From Plectosphaerella cucumerina (lineage: Eukaryota > Ascomycota > Sordariomycetes > Glomerellales > Plectosphaerellaceae): 64,000 bases of DNA. The stretch is taken from assembly GCA_020746995.1 (NCBI GenBank), contig JAGPXD010000005.1, forward strand, positions 1,612,001-1,676,000, read 5' to 3'. Shown here one piece after another: positions 55,701 through 64,000 of the stretch; the first letter of the stretch is position 1, and every line of letters starts with the position of its first letter. The position numbers and the translations under genes are program-made. The notes under the pieces were generated by a model that was given only the letters and a program-made list of their open reading frames with translations, did not search any database and was not told the DNA's origin.

Positions 55701-58474
55701 CGTCGGGATGATGCTATCCAGTCAAGCGGACCACGATGCGGCTCCCGTCGGTGTGCGAGTGGTCTCACCCAGCCCAGTCTCTGATCGTGGCCTGGCCACC
55801 AGGGAGCCGCAATCCACTCCTCGTGCTCGCTGCCCCTGGCGATCGAGATGGAGGGGGGGCGTGTGTCCCGGAGACTATGACATGATGAGATCCATCGGCG
55901 GGCGGCAGAAGCATGATGGAACGATCAATCGAAGCATATGCACGGTGGTTCCGGCCGTGGGTAGGGTGTCGGGATGCCGTAATAGACCAGAATTTTTCCT
56001 TGCCGCGCCCTTGCTCGGTTGAGCCGCATCCAGGGCCGTCGCAGTGGCCACTCACTGCGAACGAGCCGTACGAGTCGTCAAGTCTACGAGACGACGCCTT
56101 GCGACGGAACCAAGCGGATCTGCCCTGGGAGGGGCGGGCTCCAGTTTGAGCCGCCCTTGGGCAACCTGCGCCGCGGCGGGAGGCCGGGAGGGCGGGCTGG
56201 GCGGGGCAGAAGGGCCTATTCTTACGTTTTGTTGCCTTGTTTCGGCGTGTTTTTGGCTGGAGATTTTTTTTCTGCACGTTGTTCTCGCCATCGCCTTGCG
56301 ACGACAAGCTACGGGGGCGTGCATCCTGCGGCGGCACGCACCGGGTGGTACCCGGGCACGGGACCGGGTGCAGGCCGATGAGTACCGGCTGCTGCTGCTG
56401 GCCGCTGCAGGCTTTTCAGGCTGGAGACTGGACTCGGCCGGGAGATGGAAAATCTGGTTAGGCACGGGCGGCATTCGTCAAACGCGACTTGTCACCGCAG
56501 CAGCATCATCGCGACATTCTCAGCTGAGCTTCTCCCGGGGGTTGAGCTCCCAACTTTGAGCCGACGGGAGACGGGAGGCCGGGGCCTTTGTGTCTCTTTT
56601 TTGTTTCCTACTTTGGACTCGGATGGCGACATTGATCCGAGCATGTCATCGGCCGAGATGTGTTAAACGTGGGCGGGCCCCAGGACTTCGAGCATGTTCC
56701 TTCCGACCTGCCTCCACCAACTGAACTTGATGCACTACGCTGCACCGCATGCTCACATTCCATGATGCTGAACCCACCGCGGAAGGAGTCTCGGTCGTCG
56801 GACAACCCCCCGCCTCTCATCCGTCCATCTTCCGCAGATGACTGCCGAGCATCCGCCGTGGCCTGATGCTGATGCTGATGCTGCCCGCACCCAAGACTCC
56901 TCCCCCGCGCGACGCGAGGCGGAGCCCCGGAGAAACAGAAGCACTTGGCGGTCATGGAAATTAGACATGGTCGACGACATGAGGCGCCTTGTCAACCGCG
57001 CCTTTGGGAGACTACACATTGACGCCGGCTGACGTGTTCGGCACCAAGGGTCCGCCGACATCGGACCTCCGGCGGTTGCCAGGCGTCAGCACCTCCTAGC
57101 GGACAGGGCGTCGAGCATGTCGTCTTCGCCCTGTGAACAGCGCCCTGGGCGGCCGCTAAAATCGAGTCATCGGCGTCGGCGTCGGCAGCCAGTATGCCGC
57201 GAAACGTTGGTGCCCCTCGTGGTCGGGTGGGTGGCCGGGGGTGCGTGTGCCACGGGGTTTCGTTGGAGGGGTCATCGTGCAGCTCGATGTCTCCCTACAT
57301 CAGTGACATCTGTGACTCGGTTGATCATCAAGGGACTCGATGCTAGGGGCATGTTTAGTGCAAGAGTCACAGCGGGAGATGGGACGACACGATGGCTTCT
57401 GTCGTAAAGAGCGTGCGAATGGGAGTCGGTGCGCTTGACGACGGCGTCAGGACCCTGGGATATATTGGTAATCCTCATGGGCTTTCAGATGAGAGATGGG
57501 ATATTGCGTGCTCCTAGGACGGGCTTGACACCAAGGGCGCGTTTCGACGGCTTGCTCCTAAAGTTATCACGGGGGAAACGCCACGGAGACGCTCGAGTGG
57601 TCGCTTGCCCTCCTCGTACTGTAAGACGAACCCCGGATTACAAACCTGGCTGACTTATCGAAAGCACCTTCAGTGTGCCCGAAATAGGAGGACCCCCAGA
57701 CCGGGACATTTGGCGTGTCGACACTCGCAGGGCGCGGGTGAAGGCTGGCTGATCCCCTTTCCGGACACCGGGACGGACACCTGTGATCTGAATAGAAGCA
57801 ATGGCTCGTTTTCGCTGGACGAATGTCACTCAGGTACAGTACCTCGTCGACACTGCTCGACAAAGTCTCTATTCACCCTTGCCCTTGAAGCCATGTTTCG
57901 TTCAGCCCAGAAAAAGCCACCGGCACGCGCATGGCATGGTGCCGCCCCAACGGGCCTGCTTATTCCAGCCCCCCCTCTTTGAAAACGGTTGCTCGCCGCC
58001 CGCAGAGATGGGGTTTACTTTTTACCCAGCCGGCCGCGCAATATACCCGGCCCAGTGGACGCGGGAGGCGCATCCGTCGTCGCCAGACAGTGAGAGCGAC
58101 CGGCCAGTCGGCTCAGCGTCCCCCGCGTTTCTTTCTTTTTTCAGGCCAGGGACGACGTGCCGCAAGCGGGCGACGGGGCACCGTCGTCCCAGATGGGCGG
58201 GCTGAGCCCAACATTAACTAGGTGCTTTGCTGCCAGACGTTTATGGCCACGTACTTCATCAGCCGCAAAGTCACATCACGTCGCGGCCGCATGGGCACGG
58301 GGAACGCAGTGCCTCTATTCCGTCTATGCGATGCAGAGTCGCCAGCCACTCGAGTCTACTACTGGTCTGAATTCTAGCAAATGGTGTCCGCAACCGGCGG
58401 GCGTGGGAGAAATGTCGCGTCGGCTTCAAGCCTAGATAAAGTGCACAATAGGGGAGGTCCTGGGAGCTACATGT
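52740..58474. other. 5.7-kb gene-free interval
   Basis: The first 450 nt are the arrestin-gene promoter and leader (a TGGTGGTGGTGG run near 52839-52850). From 53.2 to 58.4 kb I find no gene: open frames are short or have Arg/Pro/Ser-rich translations without domains, and no TATA-ATG-intron combination makes a convincing protein. I saw no tRNA or rRNA and no transposon ends. The GC level remains high, so this is not an obviously RIP-eroded block. Confidence 0.5.
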
Positions 58475-60045
58475 CTAGTCGTGCCACGAGATGAACAGCA
58501 TGATGCCCGCACCCAGCGCGATGGCGGCGAACTGCACCAGCGTCTTGCGCAGCTCCTCGCCCTTGTTGGGGCCTGTCTCGAGGAGCTCGGGGATGACGGC
58601 CACGGTGCCTACGTAGAGGAAGGTGCCGGCGGTGAAGGGCAGGAGGAGGTCGCCGTAGGACTATGAGTATGTGTTAGCTTTCCGAACCTGGGAAATAGAT
58701 GGTTGACGGCTCGCAGATCCCGCCGCGGGGGGTGTTCAGGCACCGGGGCACCGCTAAGCGGAGAGGCATATGCAGCCCACGCGATCTAGACAGGCACCCC
58801 TCCCTCCGATCCGCGGCGCGAGGTCCAGCGGTCCGTCGCTCATGCGGGCGGGAGAATGAGGAAGGAGGTATTTTTCGGGGTGCATGCCGAGGACAGAAGA
58901 GATGCGACAAGGGGAAAAAAGTACTCACAAGACTGGTCCCCCAGATCCCGGCATCCCTCCCCATGGGCCCGTCGGCCGCACCGCCGCCGCCAAACTCCTG
59001 CACCGCGATACCGATCAGAGTGCCCAGCAGAGCACCGAGAGCGGTGACAAATTGGGCGCCCATGGCGGCGCGCTTGCTGAAGCCCGACTGCACGAGGAGG
59101 GCAAAGTCACCGACCTCGTGAGGGATCTCGTGGAAGAAGACGGCGACGGTGGTGGTGGCGCCGATGGTGGGCGAGGCGTAGAAGCTGGCCGACATGGCGA
59201 GGCCGTCGGTGATGTTATGGGTAAAGTCGGCGATGAGGTTGAGGTAGCCGCCCATCTTGACGCTGGGGTTGATTTCCTTCTCGGGGGCGGCGACGGCCAC
59301 GGCGGTCTTTTCGTCCTTGGAGGAAGACTTGCGGTTCCTGGTCTTGCCCTTGTCGACGCCGCTGGACACGGCAGAGGCAGGCTCGTCGTGGGAGTGGGAG
59401 TGTCCGTGGTCGTGGGTGTGTCCCGCACCGCCGGTGGCGATACGCAGACCCTTGTCCATGGCGACAAAGGTCATGAAGCCGACGAGGATGGCGACGCCGA
59501 GGAGGAGGTTGCGCTTGGGCTCGACGAGGACGAGGCGGGCGCGCTCGACGTCGTCCTCGCCCAGGAAGATCTCGGGGAGGAGGTGGAAGAGGGTGTCGCC
59601 GAGGAGGCCGCCGACGGCGAAGGCGACCATGACGGAGAGCGAGGCCGGGTCGATGTCGGGCGGGCACAGGGCCAGGAGGAGGTTGGGCGGGCCGGAGATG
59701 TAGAGGGTCGCGAGGAGGGCGTTGATGGCGGGGGACTCGGCGGGGAAGAGGACGGCGAAGGCGCGGGAGAGGAGGGATTCGGATTGCGAGGCGAAGCGGG
59801 CTGCTTTGGCTGCGGAGAGGGAGGCGACGACCGAGCATGTCTGGGGAGGTCAGTTGGGGATGCCGAAGATGGAGGGGGAGGGCATCACGTACCTGCAGCT
59901 CCTCGTCGAGCTCCTCGAGACTCAGGCTCTCCAGCGGCCGGGCGAGACCCTCCTTCTCGCCAGTGGCGGCAGCGTAGGCAAAGTGCAGCATGACGGCGAG
60001 GGCGAGCCCGCAGGCCACGGGCCGCAGGGACCTAGTCAAGGCCAT
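58475..60045 (-). CDS. ZIP family zinc transporter, KE4/ZIP7-like
   Basis: Three exons, complement(59893..60045), (58929..59840) and (58475..58660), encode 416 residues. Introns are 52 and 268 nt. Residues 1-26 form a signal peptide or first helix. A His-rich cytosolic or lumenal loop, HTHDHGHSHSHDE, precedes the signature helices: HNITDGLAMSAS (TM4) and HEIPHEVGDFALL (TM5), the zinc-coordinating pairs of the LIV-1 subfamily. AFAVGGLLGDTLFHLLPE is TM2. The last exon, SYGDLLLPFTAGTFLYVG to LFISWHD, supplies TM7-8. ZIP7/Yke4 moves zinc between the ER/Golgi and the cytosol. The last intron is the longest in the window; skipping the final exon would lose two helices. Confidence 0.9.
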
Positions 60046-60693
60046 TGTGTCGTGGTATAGTTATCGCGTCGAGGTCTCGGTAGGAGGCTGCTCGGGTTAT
60101 CGCGATCAATGTGTCGGCACGGATGGAAAGAAAATGCCCAAAGCTCGCGTGTCGAAAATCGATCGATGGATAACGAGCGTGTATGGGCTATGCTGCCAGG
60201 ACGGACGGATGGCGGAGGTCGGACAGAATGTCGCTCTCTTGTCAGGATGGAAATCGTGTCCACTTTCCGATGCTGGGCGGCCACCGGCACCTTCCACCTT
60301 TCAGTTGCCATTCAGACGGGAGTCGCGCGGGGAAACCCCGGTTGCTGGAGATAACCACTCCTCCGCCGCTGATCTTCGGCTCGGCCGTTGGCGCCGACCG
60401 ACATCATCTCGGAGGAGATGTCGTAGGTATCCATCTTGAAAGGGGAGATTGTTGACAAGGCTGAAGCAGATGGGCTGGAAAAGGTTCAGGGTCCAAATGC
60501 GAGTGTTGCATCGGTCGGAGGACGCATGCAGAAGTAAAAGGGGTGTTGGCCCGGAACATGGCCCTCCACGCCTATTATAGAAGCGTCCCCAGTGAGGACC
60601 TTGATATCTGCGTGGCCTACATTCGGCTTCTTCCCCTCTTAATCCCCGGATATGCTAATTTGACCAGCCATCAAGTCACACACTCTCCTTATT
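60046..60693. other. intergenic, no gene seen
   Basis: Spacer between the start of the zinc transporter gene and the end of the ABC-C gene, both on the minus strand. It should contain the zinc transporter promoter. No coding signal is supported. Confidence 0.5.
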
Positions 60694-63600
60694 TTACTCT
60701 CTCGCCCCTTTCACCCCCTCCTCCAACGTTTGCCGCAGCTCCTCGCCCTCGCCGCTGTGATACACCATATCATGGAACACACCCTTCTGCTCATACAGCT
60801 CCCTCGGCGCGCCCGCCTCAACCACCCGTCCCGCCCCCATCACCACCACCTTGTCGTAGTCAATAATCGTTCGCAGCCGGTGCGCAATCGTCACCAGCGT
60901 CCGTCCGCCACCCGCCTCGTCCAGCTCCCGCCGCAGCGCCTGCTGTATTCCCCGGTCCGTCTCATAATCCATGCTCGCCGTCGCCTCGTCCAGAAGCATA
61001 AGCTTGCTCTTGCGCACCAGCGCGCGGCACAGCGAAAGAACTTGTCTCTGCCCGTGCGAGAAGTTCTCCCCCTTGGGCGTCACGCCTGTCGATAGCGCCA
61101 GACCGCCCGTCGCCTCATGTCCATGGTCGGTGCCGTTCCCGTTCGCCAATACGCCGTCGCCATGCCCGTTCGCCGTATGTTGGAATGATGCAATATCTTG
61201 ACAGGACTCGATGACCTTTTCCAACTCCGTCTCTGATGTCTTCCCCGTTGGATCCAGGTTCGAACCGACCGTTCCGTTAAAGAGGACCGCCTCCTGGGGA
61301 ATGATCGTTAGGCCTTCTCGAAGCCGCCGCCGGGGGATCCTGGTGATATCGATGCCGTCGTACAGGATCTGCCCCGACACGATATGCGTAAACCGCAGCA
61401 ACGACAGAATCAACTGCCTCAAGTTAGCGACCGCTCACAAACGTTAGGAAGCTCCACGTACTGTTGACTTTCCCGACCCTGTCCTCCCGATGACTGCCAC
61501 CCTCTCGCCGGCGTTGAACGTCAGGTTCACCTCCGTCAAGATGTCGGGCCCGTCCACGTCATACCGGATCGTGACGTTACGGAACTCAATCTTTCCCGTT
61601 GCCGGCCACTGCTTCGGGATAACTTCCCTCTCGTCATCCGCGTACTCGCCCTCCTCGGCATGACTCTTCTCTTCCTCGTCCTCAGGCTTCAGAGCGGCAT
61701 ACTCTCGTACACGCACGAAGCTCTGCAACTCCACCTCGAGGTCATTCATGCTGCGCACCATCGAAAGAATCGTCGAGCTCAGGCCCGTGGCGTTCGTCAG
61801 CGAGAATCCCACGAGCCCCGCTGCCACCGTCCCCGCCTTGGAGACAGCGATGATACCGGCACACAGAGCCACCAGCGCCGTGATAACGTCCACACGCATC
61901 GCCACCCAGCGGTTGCAGTTGAAGTTGGCCTCTGACGCCCGCGACCACACCGCCAGTCTGTCGGCAAGCATGTCTGCGAACGCCTCCGGCATCCCCTCGC
62001 GAGCGCGAATCACCGCCAGCCCTGCAAGGGTGTCGGAGAACTGCGTGAAGACGGGCGACTGCGCCGACGATACCAACTTCTTCACTGTCACCGCAGTCCT
62101 CGTGTACATTTCGCCAACAACAACGCCAATCGAACAGGTCACTGCCGCGGGAACCACAAAGATGGGCATGATCGAGCTGATCGCGCCCAGCCGAAAAATG
62201 ATGCCCTGCGCGTTGTCGAGGAATCGCTGCAGCTGCCCGCAGATCATCGAGTCGATCGCGTACATGTCTCTCGAGAACCGGTTGATGACTCTCCCAACCG
62301 GCACCTTCTTGTACCACGACAGCGACACGTTCATGATGGCCCGCAAGAAGTCGTTGTGTAGTCGCCGCGCGGCGTGCCAGGCGCCGTTCTCAAACACCAA
62401 GATCACCGCTGCGTATCCAACGGTCTCGCCCAGGGCAAAGACGGAGTAGATGCCCAAATAGAAGGCGATGTTGATGGCTTCGCCGCGAGAGGACGCATCC
62501 ACCCAGATGGAGAGCCACAGCGTGCTCGCCAGCCAGCAGACGTTCATCAAAACCATAATCATCAAGCAAAAGACCGCGTATAACGGGCTCCCGAAGTATG
62601 TCATGTACTTGAAGACTGCGATATGATCAGCTCCGAGGGCACACATTAAGGGATTCCAACTTACAGAGTAGGCGGGCACTCTTGCCGCTGTCCTTCATCT
62701 CATCGGCGACAACATCGTCTCGCTTCTCACCTGGGACAGTGCCGGCGTCGTTGAGAGCATCACCCCGAGCTTGCAGCTCAGGCTCCGGTGCTTGAGCACC
62801 TTCGGCAGTCTCTAAAGCAGCGACTATCGGGTGCCGAACGACTGCGATGTTTTGCTTCATCTCGGCTATCCTACCGTCTTCGAGCTGGATGCTCAGGTCG
62901 GCCTGCTCGGGAAGCCAAGGTTGCTGGGCCACTAGCACCGTCGTCCGGTCACGGAGCAAGTCGGTGCAGAAGCAGCGTTCCCAAAGCAGCGCAGATGTCT
63001 TCGCATCCAGAGCTGAAAACACGTCGTCGAGCAGAATGAGGGGAGCTTTTGAGTACAGGGCCCTCGCGAGGGCGACTCTTGCCTTTTGTCCCCCTGACAA
63101 CGAAGCTCCGTTCTCGCCAATATTCGTCTGATCACCATTTGGCATCTGATTGATGTCGAGGCGGAGGCAGCAGGCGTCGATGATAGCTTCGTATCGCGTA
63201 GACTCGTAGGCTGCATGGAAGAGGATGTTCCTGCGAATAGTGTCGTTCTGAAGCCAGGGTGTCTGCGATGCGAAGGCAACATCGCGAGGTCTCGTAATGC
63301 TGCCACCAGTCTTCTCGGCCTCACCAAGAATGGCAAGCAAGAGAGTCGTCTTGCCGCTGCCGCTCAGACCAGACACAACGTTGAGGCCTCCTTGGGCAAA
63401 GTCGACGGTGATATCCTGAAGCTCAAAGGTCGACGACTTGCTCCGGCGGAAAGACGCCCCGCGAAGCGCCAAGGGGCCCTGGGGGTAGGTTTGCAGGGGC
63501 ACCGTGCTCTCAAAGTACCTGTCGAGGCGCCGGATGGCCACCGCAGCAGCCGTGAACCTTCGGGAAAGCGACACGGCCTGGGTAATGTTCTTGCGGATCT

Positions 63601-64000
63601 GCTTCATAAGGAAGACGGTCGTGAATGCCGTGGCAGCGGTGAGACGCTCATGCTTGACGCCGACGTATAACGAAAAAGTCAAAAGCAGGGAGATGAATGG
63701 GATGAGTTGGGTGATCTGGTTGAGGAAGACGTAGAGGACAGTGACTTGCCACAGCTGGCGCTGCTCAGTGTTGCGAGCTTCGAGGATCTTCCCGGAAACG
63801 GCTTCCTCCCACGCGAAGTACTTGATCGCCCTGATCGACGCCAGGTACTCAGAGACGAGCGATATACGGGTGTCCTGGGCTTTGCGCACGACTCTCGTCG
63901 CTCTGACCATCATCTGACCGATGATTATGGAGATGGGCGAGGTGAAGACCAGCACAAAGGCGCCGACAAGTGACGGCCAACCGAGCATCTTGTACATCCC
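60694..64000 (-). CDS. ABC transporter, subfamily C (MRP-type), partial
   Basis: The gene continues past the right edge; its 5' end is missing. Exons seen are complement(<64000..62665), (61462..62615) and (60694..61413), with introns of 49 and 48 nt, giving about 1070 C-terminal residues. The order is end of TMD1, NBD1, TMD2, NBD2. NBD1 has Walker A GLSGSGKTT, signature LSGGQKARVALARAL and Walker B LILLDDVFSALD. NBD2 has Walker A GRTGSGKST split by the last intron, signature FSHGQRQVLSL and Walker B LMLLDEATASMD, with an insertion of about 25 residues rich in Gly/Asn/His before the signature. NBD2 has the usual catalytic Glu (LLDE), whereas NBD1 has LLDD, as in MRP proteins with one degenerate site. 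It is probably a vacuolar or plasma-membrane exporter of conjugates or toxins; substrate unknown. Confidence 0.93.

Noticed and set aside
52740..58474. RIP-mutated transposon remnant
   Set aside because: The block remains GC-rich and lacks the strong TA excess expected after repeat-induced point mutation.
58884..59993. 369-residue Gly/Asp/Glu-rich plus-strand open frame
   Set aside because: Antisense of the zinc transporter gene.
1..64000. CRISPR array, rRNA, transposon or provirus
   Set aside because: No evenly spaced short repeats with spacers, no rRNA segments, and no transposase, reverse transcriptase or long terminal repeats were seen.

Overview
The window is nuclear DNA of a filamentous ascomycete (Pezizomycotina). 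Genes carry short introns, mostly 46-60 nt, with GTAAGT/GTACGT/GTGAGT donors and CTAAC/CTGAC branch points just before the acceptor. Genes lie on both strands without operons. The gene set (CFEM protein, SesA-NACHT-ankyrin NLR, GH16 and GH17 glucanases, TSC1, Leu5-type carrier) is typical of this group. A plant-associated Sordariomycete is a reasonable guess, but the sequence does not prove a genus. I support 23 protein genes (one cut by the right edge) and one tRNA-Cys.

Left part (1-19 kb): tubulin cofactor D (-), a small secreted CFEM protein (+), an NLR with ankyrin repeats and C-terminal membrane segments that looks frame-damaged (+), a secreted GH16 glucanase (+), and a large secreted Asp-rich repeat protein with dibasic sites in every unit and a GPI-like tail (-). 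Gene-poor stretches separate them. This is the accessory, surface and immunity part of the window.

Middle (19-38 kb): an Ayr1-like SDR (+); a sugar phosphate cyclase closely resembling 2-demethyl-4-deoxygadusol synthase (-), divergent from a COMT-type O-methyltransferase (+), a likely mycosporine (UV-screen) gene pair; a GPI-type GH17 glucanase (-); a MYND zinc-finger protein (-) with a 17-nt minisatellite just upstream; a FabG-type SDR (-); a secreted kelch protein (+) with an apparent one-base frameshift near its end; and TSC1/hamartin (-).

Right part (38-64 kb) is mostly housekeeping: DJ-1/PfpI protein, mitoribosomal uL23m, METTL4-like MT-A70 methyltransferase, Leu5-like mitochondrial carrier, a divergent pair of NmrA-like Rossmann proteins, a TM9/nonaspanin, tRNA-Cys(GCA), an arrestin-domain protein, a gene-free block of about 5.7 kb, a KE4/ZIP7 zinc transporter and the C-terminal part of an ABC-C transporter.

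The most unusual items are the intron-registered repeat protein at 14.4-16.8 kb, the mycosporine pair at 20.8-24.6 kb, and the broken membrane-anchored NLR at 7.9-11.5 kb. All exon joins were worked out by hand from splice motifs and reading frame; no alignment or RNA data were available.
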